Source: Desulfofustis limnaeus (lineage in GTDB: Bacteria; Desulfobacterota; Desulfobulbia; Desulfobulbales; Desulfocapsaceae). From it: a stretch of DNA of 64,000 bases. Numbering within the stretch: the first letter of the stretch is position 1; every line of letters starts with the position of its first letter. The notes under the pieces were generated by a model. That model was not told the origin of the DNA, searched no databases, and saw nothing but the letters and a program-made list of their open reading frames with translations. Below are positions 55,211 through 64,000 of this stretch, one piece after another. Both the position numbers and the translations under genes were made by a program. The stretch spans positions 2,893,501 through 2,957,500 of the forward strand of contig NZ_AP025516.1 of the NCBI RefSeq assembly GCF_023169885.1, written 5' to 3'.

Positions 55211-56992
55211 TTAGCCGAACAGATACTTCTCCTCATCGCAGGCCGCGTCGGCCAACAACCGTTTGGCGGCCAGCAGACCGGTGGCGTCGTACTTGCTGAA
55301 GCGTCGGACTCCGGCCAGGATCATGGTCAACGTGTCGCCTTCCTCGATATAGAAAGCTCCTTTGCGGGCAGCGCTGCCGGCCGCTTCCGATGCGGTGAAG
55401 GCAAACACCTTGACGGCCGCCTTGACCAGTTGCCGCTTGCGTTCGCTGAACCGGGGCACTGCTTTTTCGGCTCGTAGGACTGCACTCTCCAGCGCGAAGA
55501 TCTGGATGGCAATGTCGGCGGCAGCCATCAGGATTTCCTGCTCGTCGGCAATCTTATCCATGAATTTCTGCACGCCGGCACCGGCCAGGATCAGGAACAG
55601 GGTCTTGAGGTTTTTCAGCAGGGCTTTTTCGGCGGCAAACGGAATCGACTCGTCGAGTTCTTCGAAACTGGGGGTCATCAACGATTCAAAGGCCTTCATC
55701 GCCTCAGCCTGAATGGGCAGCTCCCCTTTCATGGCCTTGCGCAGGATCATGCCGGGGATCAGCAGGCGGTTGATCTCGTTGGTACCCTCGAAGATCCGGT
55801 TGATCCGCTCATCGCGGTAATAGCGCTCGGCCGGGTAATCGCTGACAAAGCCGTAGCCGCCGAAGATCTGGACCACCTCGTCCACCGTCTGGGCCAGGAC
55901 CTCGCTGCAGAACACCTTGGAGATGCCGCATTCCGGAGCGTATTCCTCGATTCCCTTGAGGTATTCCGTATAATAGTTTTCGACACCCTTGTCGATGGTC
56001 GCCAGTTTGGTGTCGAGCAGGCCGGCCAGCCGATAGACCAGCGATTCGGAGGCATAGATGGCGGCCGTGAGGTCGGCGATCTTTTCCCGGATGGCTCCAA
56101 AACTGCTGATCTTTTTCTTGAACTGGACGCGCTCGTTGGCATACTTGATACCGGTCACCAGCGCCATCTTGGCGGCCCCGGTCACGGCGGCGCCAAGCTT
56201 GAAACGGCCGACGTTGAGTACGTTAAAGGCAATCTTATGGCCTTTGCCGATCTCGCCAAGCACGTTTTCCACCGGGACCTTGCAATTGTCGAGAATGATC
56301 TGGGTGGTGGAGCTGCCCTTGATGCCCATCTTCTTCTCTTCGGTGCCCACCACCAGACCGGGGAAGTCGCGCTCCACCAGAAACGCGGTGAAGTGCTCCT
56401 TATCGACTTTGGCAAAAACCGTGTAGATCTGGGCGAACCCGCCGTTGGTGATAAATTGCTTGGTGCCGTTAAGGAGGTAATGGCTGCCGTCCTCGGACAG
56501 CACGGCGGTGGCTTGGGCACCGAGCGCATCGCTGCCTGAACCGGGCTCGGTCAGACAATAGGCGGCACACCATTCACCGGAGATGATACGCCCCAGATAT
56601 TGTTCTTTCTGCGCCGGCGTCCCGTAATAAATGAGCGGCAGCGTGCCGATGCCGGTGTGGGCGGCAAAGGCGACGGAAAACGAACCGCCGTAGGAGATCT
56701 TTTCCGCCACCAGCATGCTCGAGGCCTTGTCCAGATCGAGGCCGCCGTACTCTTCCGGCGTATCCATCATCAGCAGACCCAGTTCGCCGCACTTGCGCAT
56801 TCCTTCCACCACCAGACCGAATTCCTGCTGATCGATCCGCTCCATGTTCGGGACGATCTCGTTCATGACGAACTGCTCGGTGGTTTCGGCAAACTGCCTC
56901 TGCTCGTCGCTGAAATCTTCCGGAGTAAACACCGATTCGCAAGCGACTTCGGTAATCAGGTATTCACCACCCTTCAACGTTCTATCAGCCAT
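55211..56992 (-). CDS. fadE: Acyl-CoA dehydrogenase
   Basis: A 593-residue FAD enzyme that oxidises acyl-CoA to trans-2-enoyl-CoA and passes electrons to ETF. The dehydrogenase core (about 25-420) shows AYCLTEPGSGSDA, KQFITNGGFAQIY, FGGYGFVSDYPAERYYRD and FEGTNEINR. A further C-terminal domain of about 150 residues makes it the long type seen with fadN-fadA-fadE operons of Bacillus. It is the last gene of the operon, 27 nt after the thiolase. Confidence 0.95.
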   Translation of the reverse strand: MADRTLKGGEYLITEVACESVFTPEDFSDEQRQFAETTEQFVMNEIVPNMERIDQQEFGLVVEGMRKCGELGLLMMDTPEEYGGLDLDKASSMLVAEKISYGGSFSVAFAAHTGIGTLPLIYYGTPAQKEQYLGRIISGEWCAAYCLTEPGSGSDALGAQATAVLSEDGSHYLLNGTKQFITNGGFAQIYTVFAKVDKEHFTAFLVERDFPGLVVGTEEKKMGIKGSSTTQIILDNCKVPVENVLGEIGKGHKIAFNVLNVGRFKLGAAVTGAAKMALVTGIKYANERVQFKKKISSFGAIREKIADLTAAIYASESLVYRLAGLLDTKLATIDKGVENYYTEYLKGIEEYAPECGISKVFCSEVLAQTVDEVVQIFGGYGFVSDYPAERYYRDERINRIFEGTNEINRLLIPGMILRKAMKGELPIQAEAMKAFESLMTPSFEELDESIPFAAEKALLKNLKTLFLILAGAGVQKFMDKIADEQEILMAAADIAIQIFALESAVLRAEKAVPRFSERKRQLVKAAVKVFAFTASEAAGSAARKGAFYIEEGDTLTMILAGVRRFSKYDATGLLAAKRLLADAACDEEKYLFG

Positions 56993-57019
56993 TTTCTCAC
57001 CTCGTTCGCTGAGTTTACC

Positions 57020-58192
57020 TTAGAGTTTTTCAAAAAGCCCGGCGGCACCCATGCCACCGCCGATACACATCGATACCAACCCGTAGCGCGCCTGACGACG
57101 CCCCATCTCATGGAGCAGGGTGGCAGTAATCTTGGCTCCGGTGCAGCCGAGCGGATGACCCAGCGCAATGGCGCCGCCGTTGACGTTTACCATCGAGCGA
57201 TCGAGCCCCAACTCCTTGATCACCGCCAGTGCCTGGGCGGCAAAGGCCTCGTTGAGTTCAATCAGGCCGATGTCGGCCAGCTTCATGTCGGCCATCTTAA
57301 ATACCGCCGGTATCGCCGCGATGGGGCCGATGCCCATCACTTCCGGCGCCACCCCGCGAACGGCATAGGCAATGAAGCGGGCAAACGGGTTGCCGCCGAT
57401 ACGTTTCAGGTAGTCTTCCGAAACCACCAGCGAGAAAGCCGCGCCATCGGTCATCTGCGACGAATTGCCGGCCGTGACCAACCCGCCGAGCTTGAAGGCG
57501 GGCCGCAGTTTACCGAGTGTCTCCATCGTGGTGGCGGGCCGCACCCCATCGTCAACCACCACCTGTTCGGTAGTGCGCTTGACCTTTCCCTTGACCAGTT
57601 GCGTCTTTTCAACCGTCACCGGGATGATCTCATCGGTGAACCGGCCGGCCTCGATGGCCGCAGCGGCCCGGGCGTGACTGTCGACGGCGAAGGCATCCAT
57701 GGCCGCCCGATCTATGCCGTAGCGTTCGGCCACCAGTTCGGCGGTGATGCCCATGGACGAGTAAGCCTCCGGCCAATCCTTGACCAGCGACGGGTTGGCA
57801 CTGTATTTCAAGCCGCCCAGCGGTACGCAGGACATGGATTCGGCGCCGCCGGCGACGATGCAATCGGCCAGGCCGAGCATGACCCGCTCCGCCGCCATGG
57901 CGATGGTCTGCAGGCCGGAGGAGCAGAAACGGTTGATGGTCTGTCCGGGGACCTCGATGGGCAGGCCGGCCTTCAGACCGGCCATTCTTCCCAGATTCAT
58001 GCCCTGTTCGGCTTCGGGAAAGGCGCAACCGAGATAGACATCGTCGACGGTGGCCGGATCGATACCGGTTCGCTCGACCAACCCCTTGATCGCCGTCGCC
58101 GCTAAATCGTCAGGGCGCACATCCTTGAATTTCCCCTTGTTCGCTCGGCAGCCTGGGGTCCGGTAGCTGGCCAGAATATAGGCTGTTTTCAT
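57020..58192 (-). CDS. fadA: Acetyl-CoA acyltransferase (3-ketoacyl-CoA thiolase)
   Basis: A 390-residue degradative thiolase that cleaves 3-ketoacyl-CoA with CoA. The nucleophilic Cys is in RFCSSGLQTIAM (about 90), the His in GGAIALGHPLGCTGA and the second catalytic Cys in SMCIGGGMGAAG. Length is standard. It pairs functionally with the 3-hydroxyacyl-CoA dehydrogenase encoded 42 nt upstream. Confidence 0.96.
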   Translation of the reverse strand: MKTAYILASYRTPGCRANKGKFKDVRPDDLAATAIKGLVERTGIDPATVDDVYLGCAFPEAEQGMNLGRMAGLKAGLPIEVPGQTINRFCSSGLQTIAMAAERVMLGLADCIVAGGAESMSCVPLGGLKYSANPSLVKDWPEAYSSMGITAELVAERYGIDRAAMDAFAVDSHARAAAAIEAGRFTDEIIPVTVEKTQLVKGKVKRTTEQVVVDDGVRPATTMETLGKLRPAFKLGGLVTAGNSSQMTDGAAFSLVVSEDYLKRIGGNPFARFIAYAVRGVAPEVMGIGPIAAIPAVFKMADMKLADIGLIELNEAFAAQALAVIKELGLDRSMVNVNGGAIALGHPLGCTGAKITATLLHEMGRRQARYGLVSMCIGGGMGAAGLFEKL

Positions 58193-58234
58193 ATCGTTAT
58201 CTCCTGGATCTTGGCTGGATGGTGGACCTGACCG

Positions 58235-60622
58235 TCAATTACGCAACGGCTTGCCGGTCTTGAGCATATGCTGAATCCGCTCCGACGTCTTCTTGTTGGT
58301 GCAAAGCCTGAGGAAGTTCTCACGTTCAAGCTGGAGCAGGTATTCCTCGGTAATCAGCGTCCCCCCATTGATATCGCCGCCGCAGATGACATCGGCGATG
58401 ATGCCGCCCATGGTCTCCTCATAGTCGGTTATATGGTTGCCCATCCGCATATTCCACAGTTGGCTCTTGATGCTGGCGGCGACGCTGCGTCCCGGCGCAG
58501 CAATATCGACCGCCGGCCGCGGCGGCCGATAGTTGGCCGCAAGCGAGAGGACCTTCTGCTTGGCGTCGCCGATCAAACGATCGACATTCATGGTAATCGA
58601 GTCGCCCGGCCGCATGTAGCCCATAGCCGGCAACTCGGCCGCTCCCATCGACACCTGGGCCATGGCTATCTGTCTGAAATGCTTGAATATAAAAGGCTGC
58701 GCATCGGTCTCGTAGCGCTTGGCCAACTCCGCCGCCCGAATGCACATCTCCTTGGTGCCGCCGCCGGCGGGGAGCAGGCCAACGCCGATCTCCACCAGGC
58801 CCATGTACGTTTCCGCCGAGGCGTTGATGGCATCGGCATGCAGGCAGAATTCGCAGCCACCGCCCAGGGTCATGCCGAATGGAGCCGCCACCACCGGAAC
58901 CTTGGCATATTTGACGGCCATGGTCGCCTTCTGGAAGGAGCGCAGCACCATGTCGACATCTTCGAAGGCACCTTCGGCCATGGCCACCGCCAGCAGCATC
59001 AGGTTGGCACCGACCGAGAAATTGGCGCCGCGGTTGCCGATGACCAGCCCCACGCCCTCTTCTTCAGCCCGCTTGATCGCCTTGTGAACCATCCCCAGGA
59101 TATCACCGCTGATGGCATTCATCTTGGAGTGGAACTCCAGGCAGAAGACGCCATCACCGAGATCGACCACCGAGGCGCCGGCGTTTTTCTCCACTTCACG
59201 GCCGCCCCGCTTGAGGATCTCCAGGTTGATCTGTCCCTCAGGCTGCGGCAACGGCCGATAGGCACCGGCCACCAAATCATAGAACTCCGGCCGGCCACCA
59301 TCGTCGTAGCGGTAAAAAGAGACGATTTCACGCAGCACCGCCGGCACCGCCACGCCGTCCTTTTCGGCGCGTTTGGTAAAAGCCGCAACGCCGATGGCGT
59401 CGAGCATCTCAAACGGGCCGAGTTCCCAGTTAAACCCCCATTTCATGGCGTTGTCGATATTGACCACGTCGTCGGCGATTTCCGGGATCCGGTTGACGGC
59501 ATAGATCAGCGTGTCCCGCAGGCTGCGCCAGGCATATTCGGCCCCCTTGTCGGCCCCGCCGACCATGACGGCAACCTTGCGCCGCGGATCGTCGATCTGC
59601 TTGGCCGTCTGGACCGATGTGAACTTCGGTTTCTGGAGCGGCAGATAGTCGCCGCTCGTATAATCGTAGTAATAGAGCTGCCGCTTACCGTTGGCTTTTT
59701 CTTTCTTGTAGAAACCCTTGCCGCTCTTGTTGCCGAGCAGCCCCTTCTTGATCATGGCGGCCATGAAGTCGGGCAGCTTGAACACCGCCCGCTCTTCGTC
59801 GTCGGGCAGCGCGTCGTGGGAGTTGGTACCCACATGGGCCAGGGTATCGAGTCCCACCAGATCGGCGGTGCGGAAGGCCGCGCTTTTCGGCCGGGCGGTC
59901 GCTGGTCCGGCGACCGCATCCACTTCCTCGACGGTCATGCCCATCTCCAGCATATGAGCAATCCCCTTGTAGATGGCGTAGACACCGATCCGGTTGGCAA
60001 TGAAGTTGGCAGTGTCCTTGGCGTAGACAACCCCTTTTCCCAGCCGTCGTTCGATGAACAGAGCCAGTTCGGCGACCACCTGCGGATCGGTCTCGGTACC
60101 AGCGACAATCTCCATCAGCCGCATATAGCGAGGTGGATTGAAGAAATGGGTAACCAGGAACCGTTTTCTGACATCCGGCGGCAACACTTGGGCCATCTCG
60201 TTGACCGACAGGCCGCTGGTGTTGGTGGTCAGCACCGTCCGCGCTCCCAAGTGGGGAACAATCCGTTCAAACAAGCTTCGTTTGACGGCCAGGTTTTCAA
60301 CCACCACCTCGATAACCCAGTCACAGGCGGTGAGCTTGCCCAGGTCGTCTTCAAGATTGCCTATGTCGATCTGCTTCGCGTATTCGGCCAGGTAGAACGG
60401 TGCCGGCTTCATCTTCAGCAGCCCATCCAAGCCCGACCGGGCAATCCGATTTCTCACTTCCGGGCTTTCCTGGGTCAACCCGCGAGATGCTTCCTGCTCG
60501 TTCAATTCGCGAGGAACGATGTCGAGCATCAAAACCTCCAGCCCCGCGTTGGCCAGGTGGGCCGCGATGGTGGCGCCCATGACTCCGGCACCGAGTACGG
60601 CTACTCGATTGATCTGCCTCAT
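58235..60622 (-). CDS. fadB: 3-hydroxyacyl-CoA dehydrogenase/enoyl-CoA hydratase fusion
   Basis: A 795-residue bifunctional enzyme. The NAD-binding dehydrogenase comes first (GAGVMGATIAAHLA at 10-23; catalytic His in LVTHFFNPPRYM). The enoyl-CoA hydratase/isomerase domain is C-terminal (about 490-720; NRGANFSVGANL, GMTLGGGCEF, VEIGVGLLPAGGG). This order is that of Bacillus FadN, the reverse of E. coli FadB. It overlaps the fadD stop by 4 nt, so translation is coupled. Confidence 0.94.
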   Translation of the reverse strand: MRQINRVAVLGAGVMGATIAAHLANAGLEVLMLDIVPRELNEQEASRGLTQESPEVRNRIARSGLDGLLKMKPAPFYLAEYAKQIDIGNLEDDLGKLTACDWVIEVVVENLAVKRSLFERIVPHLGARTVLTTNTSGLSVNEMAQVLPPDVRKRFLVTHFFNPPRYMRLMEIVAGTETDPQVVAELALFIERRLGKGVVYAKDTANFIANRIGVYAIYKGIAHMLEMGMTVEEVDAVAGPATARPKSAAFRTADLVGLDTLAHVGTNSHDALPDDEERAVFKLPDFMAAMIKKGLLGNKSGKGFYKKEKANGKRQLYYYDYTSGDYLPLQKPKFTSVQTAKQIDDPRRKVAVMVGGADKGAEYAWRSLRDTLIYAVNRIPEIADDVVNIDNAMKWGFNWELGPFEMLDAIGVAAFTKRAEKDGVAVPAVLREIVSFYRYDDGGRPEFYDLVAGAYRPLPQPEGQINLEILKRGGREVEKNAGASVVDLGDGVFCLEFHSKMNAISGDILGMVHKAIKRAEEEGVGLVIGNRGANFSVGANLMLLAVAMAEGAFEDVDMVLRSFQKATMAVKYAKVPVVAAPFGMTLGGGCEFCLHADAINASAETYMGLVEIGVGLLPAGGGTKEMCIRAAELAKRYETDAQPFIFKHFRQIAMAQVSMGAAELPAMGYMRPGDSITMNVDRLIGDAKQKVLSLAANYRPPRPAVDIAAPGRSVAASIKSQLWNMRMGNHITDYEETMGGIIADVICGGDINGGTLITEEYLLQLERENFLRLCTNKKTSERIQHMLKTGKPLRN

Positions 60623-62475
60623 TTTTTCTCTCCGTCTCTGGATGTGGTCTGGAATACCAGACCGTTTCCTTTCTTCAGATACATATCGTCGACCATATCC
60701 TTGTACTTCTCGTAAATCTCCTTGCGTTTGAGTTTGAGGGTCGGCGTCAGCTCTCCTCCTTCAATGGTGAATTCACGCGGAATCAAGGCAAAGTCCTTGA
60801 TCGTCGCGTAGGGTGGCAAGCCCTTGTTCAGCGCGGCGATACGTTCGCTGAACAGGTGCCGCACCTTGGTACTCTTGATCAGTTCATAGATGTCGAGGTA
60901 ATCAAGATCCTGCTCCCGACTCCAATCGATCACCCGCTCCAGATTGGTGGTCAACAGGGCCACCAGGTACGGCTTGCGATCGCCGAAAACGATGGCCTGG
61001 GAGATGTACTTATCCAGCTTCAGTTCGTTTTCAATGGGTTGTGGAGCGATATTCTTGCCGCCGGCAGTGACGATGATCTCTTTTTTCCGGTCCACGATGT
61101 AAACGAAGCCTTCCTCGTCGATCCTGGCGATATCCCCGGTTTTGAGCCATCCGTCGGCAAAGGTCTCGACTGTCTTGTCCTTGCTCTTGAAATACCCCTG
61201 CATCACCTGCGGCCCTTTCACCAGCAGCTCGCCGTCCTCGGCCAGTTTCAGTTCGGTCTGGGCGAGCGCCTTGCCCACCGAATCGAAGCGGATGTAATCA
61301 CGATTGCTCAAGGTCAAGGCCGGGCTGGTCTCGGTGAGACCGTACCCGTTGTACACCGGTAGGCCGATGGCCCACATGAATTCATTGATCGTCCTATCCA
61401 GCGGCGCCCCGCCGCAGATAAAACCGCGCAAACGGCCGCCGAAGCGGTCCCTGATCTTCCTGAAGACGAGCCGATCAAAGAGCCGATACTGCAGGGCCAA
61501 CAGACTGTCGGCTTGGCCGTTGACGTATTTTTTCGTGGCATACTCCCGACCGACCTTGAGAGCCCGGTGAAAGATGCTCCGCCGCAATGGGCTGAGCTGG
61601 TGCGCTCCCTCGTGAACCCGGGAGTAGATCTTTTCAAAGAGCCGCGGCACGCTCACCATCCAGGTGGGCTGCACCTCGACCATATTCTCCATGACCTTCT
61701 TCACATCCTCGGCAAAGGCCACATGCTGACCGCTCAACAGAGTCGCGTAATAGCCGGCGGTACGCTCCAGGACATGGCTGAGGGGCAAGAAGCTGAGAAA
61801 GGTCTCCTTGTCCCCGAGCACGCCAAGGTGATGTAAACCGATCTGGGCATTGCTCATGACGTTGTACTGGGTGAGCATGACCCCCTTCGGCACACCGGTG
61901 GTTCCTGACGTATAGATGATGGTGATCAGGTCGTCCTGCGTGATCTGCTCGATGATCGCCTCGATCTGCCCCGTGTCCTCGACCGACAACAGGGTTCCCA
62001 CCTCGGAGAGCTGATACTGGGTATAGACCGGGAATGAGCGATCTCCCATGAACCGCTCGTACGAGATCACCAACTCAACACCGGGGATCTCATCCCTGAC
62101 TTCCAGCAGCTTTTCATACTGCGCTTTGGTGGAGACAAAAACGATTTTTGCTTCACAATGATTGATGATATAGGCCGCTTGCTTACCGGTGTTCGTGGCG
62201 TAGATCGGGACCGGGATGCCTCCGGCGCTCTGGATGCCGAAATCGGAGATGGCCCACCCGAGACGGTTTTCGGAAAAGATGCAGACCGGATCACCTCGCT
62301 TCACCCCGACCTTAAGCAACCCCCGGGCCAACAACAACACCCGTTCGTAGAATTCCTCGAACGTTAACGAGAGGAACACCCCCTGCTTTTTGAAACTCAC
62401 TGCCGTTCTTTTCGCGTAGCGCTGTGCATTTTCCTTCAGAATTGCCGGAACCGACTGGTATGACAGGAAATCCAT
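60619..62475 (-). CDS. fadD: Long-chain acyl-CoA synthetase
   Basis: A 618-residue AMP-forming ligase that activates fatty acids. The P-loop-like motif is IIYTSGTTGVPKGVML, the adenylate motif YGLTETSP, and the C-terminal hinge DIARIDEEGFVYIVDRKKE with the catalytic Lys in GGKNIAPQPIEN. The family is the FadD15/AcsL-like AMP-ligase type used in beta-oxidation. It is the first gene of the fad operon, with a promoter at 62548-62576 that carries a MerR-type operator. Confidence 0.95.
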   Translation of the reverse strand: MDFLSYQSVPAILKENAQRYAKRTAVSFKKQGVFLSLTFEEFYERVLLLARGLLKVGVKRGDPVCIFSENRLGWAISDFGIQSAGGIPVPIYATNTGKQAAYIINHCEAKIVFVSTKAQYEKLLEVRDEIPGVELVISYERFMGDRSFPVYTQYQLSEVGTLLSVEDTGQIEAIIEQITQDDLITIIYTSGTTGVPKGVMLTQYNVMSNAQIGLHHLGVLGDKETFLSFLPLSHVLERTAGYYATLLSGQHVAFAEDVKKVMENMVEVQPTWMVSVPRLFEKIYSRVHEGAHQLSPLRRSIFHRALKVGREYATKKYVNGQADSLLALQYRLFDRLVFRKIRDRFGGRLRGFICGGAPLDRTINEFMWAIGLPVYNGYGLTETSPALTLSNRDYIRFDSVGKALAQTELKLAEDGELLVKGPQVMQGYFKSKDKTVETFADGWLKTGDIARIDEEGFVYIVDRKKEIIVTAGGKNIAPQPIENELKLDKYISQAIVFGDRKPYLVALLTTNLERVIDWSREQDLDYLDIYELIKSTKVRHLFSERIAALNKGLPPYATIKDFALIPREFTIEGGELTPTLKLKRKEIYEKYKDMVDDMYLKKGNGLVFQTTSRDGEKK

Positions 62476-62547
62476 GGTTGGTGCCCTCGCCAGAATAGAA
62501 GTGAACAGAACCTGTTGCTCCCCTGCGAATTACCCGGTAGTCGCCCC

Positions 62548-62576
62548 TGTATACCTTACCCTTACGTTTAAGTCAA
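62548..62576 (-). promoter_or_regulatory. fadD promoter with overlapping MerR-type operator
   Basis: Minus-strand TTGACT (62571-62576) and TATACA (62548-62553) are 17 nt apart. CTTACGTTTAAGTCAA (62561-62576) overlaps the -35 box and spacer, in the same geometry as the etf operon site at 46240-46255. This supports shared control by the MerR protein at 46539. Confidence 0.7.
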
Positions 62577-63032
62577 TCTGAATCACCAAAAACCCCTCTT
62601 CCAGCCAGCCGGCAGCTCGTTGTAGAGTACTCAAAAAATCCTGATAGATCTTCCTAATGATCTGTTATCAATAACTAATAAGACAAAACAATGAGAGGCG
62701 CTCCCCCCTTTCTCGACATGGACCAGAAACCATGTGTATCTTCTTTACGTAAGATGAATGGTACTGCGTCAGATATACGTGCAACAAGGTCGGCAATGTT
62801 GCCAGTCAACACTGGACAAAAAATCCATCCAACTCACGCGTCGGTATCGGCGATCGGGGAGGCGAAAGGTGTTACTTGAAAATGGTTGACGGGGTCTGCC
62901 TCCATATCACCGCAAGCTGGCCACGAAGATCTTCTAGTTCCTCCAACCCAAGCGTACGTCTTCGCCGGATTCTCTGCCGGTAACTCAAAAAAGTACGCTC
63001 AAGCCGGATGAACCGATCTTCTCAAACGACGA
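62577..63032. other. Intergenic stretch with no supported gene
   Basis: About 456 nt between the fadD promoter and the next gene. It is less GC-rich than its surroundings. A 46-codon open stretch on the minus strand (about 63021-62880, containing LGLEELEDLRGQLAVIW) lacks a start codon and looks like a gene remnant or chance frame. The plus-strand frame 62691-62879 has no ribosome site. Confidence 0.4.
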
Positions 63033-63398
63033 TCAGCGCTGCAGCGACCAGGGATTGCAGTTTTTGATGGTAACGCGCCCCTGCAACAGGTTGCCTTTTG
63101 AATACTCGCTGAAAATGCAGGTATTGGTCTTCGGATCGTAATTCTCCACCCACAGGTTGTCATCCTTCCAGGTCGCCGCCAGATGGTATTGGCCCTCCGG
63201 TACGGAGATGGTCATCACCCCTCCATAGCGCTTGACGAACACCTGCTGCAGACGAAAATAATAAGCACTCCAGGCGACCACCAGCACGATACCGGCCACG
63301 GACCACGCCACCTTCCAGCGCTCTGCCTTGACCCCGAGCCCGAAGAGCAGAGCCCCGACCACGGCAACCACCGAAAACCAATAGAGATAAGTAACCAT
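63033..63398 (-). CDS. Small membrane protein of unknown function
   Basis: A 121-residue protein with two transmembrane helices (about 5-22 and 30-47) and a C-terminal soluble part of about 70 residues with a beta-rich look (GGVMTISVPEGQYHLAATW) and two cysteines in TCIFSEY and IKNCNP. The C-terminal part probably faces the periplasm. It lies 14 nt after the chemoreceptor at 63413 and may be an accessory to it. Not recognised. Confidence 0.6.
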   Translation of the reverse strand: MVTYLYWFSVVAVVGALLFGLGVKAERWKVAWSVAGIVLVVAWSAYYFRLQQVFVKRYGGVMTISVPEGQYHLAATWKDDNLWVENYDPKTNTCIFSEYSKGNLLQGRVTIKNCNPWSLQR

Positions 63399-63412
63399 AC
63401 GCGATCGTGAAT

Positions 63413-64000
63413 CTATATCTTGTATTTCGCCACCAGTTCGTTGAGGGTCTCGGAAAGCCGCGACAGCTCGTCGGCTGAGGTGCGGACATGCTGGCTGCTC
63501 TGCCGCACTTCCACCGAGCGTTCCTTAACCTGCCCCACCGCCTCGTTCATCTGCTGCGTCATCCGGTTGCTGTTGGCCACATTCTCGTTGATCTCCGAGA
63601 TCCCCTGCGAGGCCTGGCTGACGTTGTTGACGATCTCGTTGGTGGTGATCGACTGCTCCTCGACCGCGGTCACGATACCGTTGACGATATCGTTGACCGA
63701 ATTGATGACGCTGGTGATGTCCTCGATATCCTTGACCGTGTCCGTGGTTTTGTCCTGAATGCCGCTGATGGCCTGCTTGATCCGACCCGTTGCTTCCGCC
63801 GTCTGCTTGGCCAGTTCCTTGATCTCGTTGGCCACGACGGCAAAGCCTTTGCCGGCCTCACCGGCCCGGGCCGCTTCGATGGTGGCGTTGAGAGCCAACA
63901 GGTTGGTCTGTTCCGAGATTTCGGTGATGGTCTCGGTAATCGAGCCGATGGCCCGAGCCGCTTCGCCAAGCTCTACGATGGTCTGGTGCGAGCGTTTGGT
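63413..64000 (-). CDS. Methyl-accepting chemotaxis protein, C-terminal part (cut by window edge)
   Basis: The frame is open to position 64000 and gives the last 195 residues of a chemoreceptor. The signalling tip [22 protein letters not shown] is intact, followed by the antiparallel helix down to ELVAKYKI at the C-terminus. Sensor, HAMP and membrane parts lie beyond the window. The tip is nearly the same as in the receptor at 50633, showing that both belong to one signalling-length class. An internal TTG is not the real start. Confidence 0.92.
   Translation of the reverse strand, partial: TKRSHQTIVELGEAARAIGSITETITEISEQTNLLALNATIEAARAGEAGKGFAVVANEIKELAKQTAEATGRIKQAISGIQDKTTDTVKDIEDITSVINSVNDIVNGIVTAVEEQSITTNEIVNNVSQASQGISEINENVANSNRMTQQMNEAVGQVKERSVEVRQSSQHVRTSADELSRLSETLNELVAKYKI

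Noticed and set aside
58268-60715. An 815-codon open frame on the plus strand
   Set aside because: Antisense shadow of the fadB-type gene. No motifs and a His/Arg-rich composition typical of reversed GC-rich coding DNA.
62691-62879. Possible 62-residue protein
   Set aside because: No ribosome site, no family resemblance, and located in a low-coding-potential gap.

Overview
The window reads as a chromosome segment of a GC-rich anaerobic bacterium, most likely a Desulfobacterota (Desulfobulbales-like) sulfur- or sulfate-metabolising organism. That placement rests on gene content: a bacterial-type CODH/acetyl-CoA synthase operon, MetF/MetV tied to Hdr/MvhD subunits, an ETF:menaquinone-oxidoreductase-type FeS protein, rubrerythrin and several DUF families typical of strict anaerobes. 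No rRNA, tRNA, CRISPR array, transposase or phage gene was seen, and no dsr/apr genes lie here, so the respiratory type is inferred.

Region 1 (1-12.2 kb, minus strand) holds two sensor/regulator genes and a methylene-tetrahydrofolate reductase cluster. In transcription order the cluster is a TusA-like protein, a fused HdrC-HdrB-like protein, a degenerate MetF paralogue, a tandem HdrA, MvhD, MetV, MetF, a receiver protein and a tandem-ACT-like protein. The Hdr gene is interrupted by an in-frame UGA followed by a SECIS-like hairpin, so I read it as a selenoprotein. A divergent sigma-54 activator (12180-13556), a block of TGTTAA repeats and a -24/-12 promoter form what looks like its control circuit.

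Region 2 (13.7-25.2 kb) is mixed. It has aspartate kinase, a ferredoxin and rubrerythrin, a CGGC-domain and a DUF3786 protein, citrate synthase and an MFS carrier. It also has a small methionine module: a folate-independent core methionine synthase, an unknown protein, and a DUF166 protein with a second in-frame UGA plus SECIS-like hairpin. A 266-nt nested inverted-repeat element lies in the gap at 15.5-16.1 kb.

Region 3 (25.2-36.9 kb, minus strand) is the carbonyl branch of the Wood-Ljungdahl pathway: acsV, acsD (with a long Ala/Glu/Lys-rich tail), acsA, acsB, acsC, acsE, a strong terminator, an unknown gene and cooC. Methyl-THF made by the region 1 enzymes would feed AcsE, the corrinoid protein AcsCD and AcsB. 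The methionine synthase of region 2 could draw on the same corrinoid protein.

Region 4 (37.2-63 kb) is dominated by fatty-acid oxidation: a dienoyl-CoA-reductase-like enzyme, FadL, thioesterases, an SCP2-like protein, EtfAB with its membrane FeS quinone oxidoreductase, and a fadD-fadB-fadA-fadE operon. A MerR-family regulator sits among them, and matching operator-like sites overlap the promoters of the etf operon, of fadD and of the regulator itself. Other genes here are cspA, an mtnA/class II aldolase/nitrilase salvage cluster, two chemoreceptors and a few membrane or unknown proteins. Beta-oxidation plus the CODH/ACS pathway in one window suggests complete oxidation of fatty acids, or growth in the reverse direction; the sequence does not decide which.
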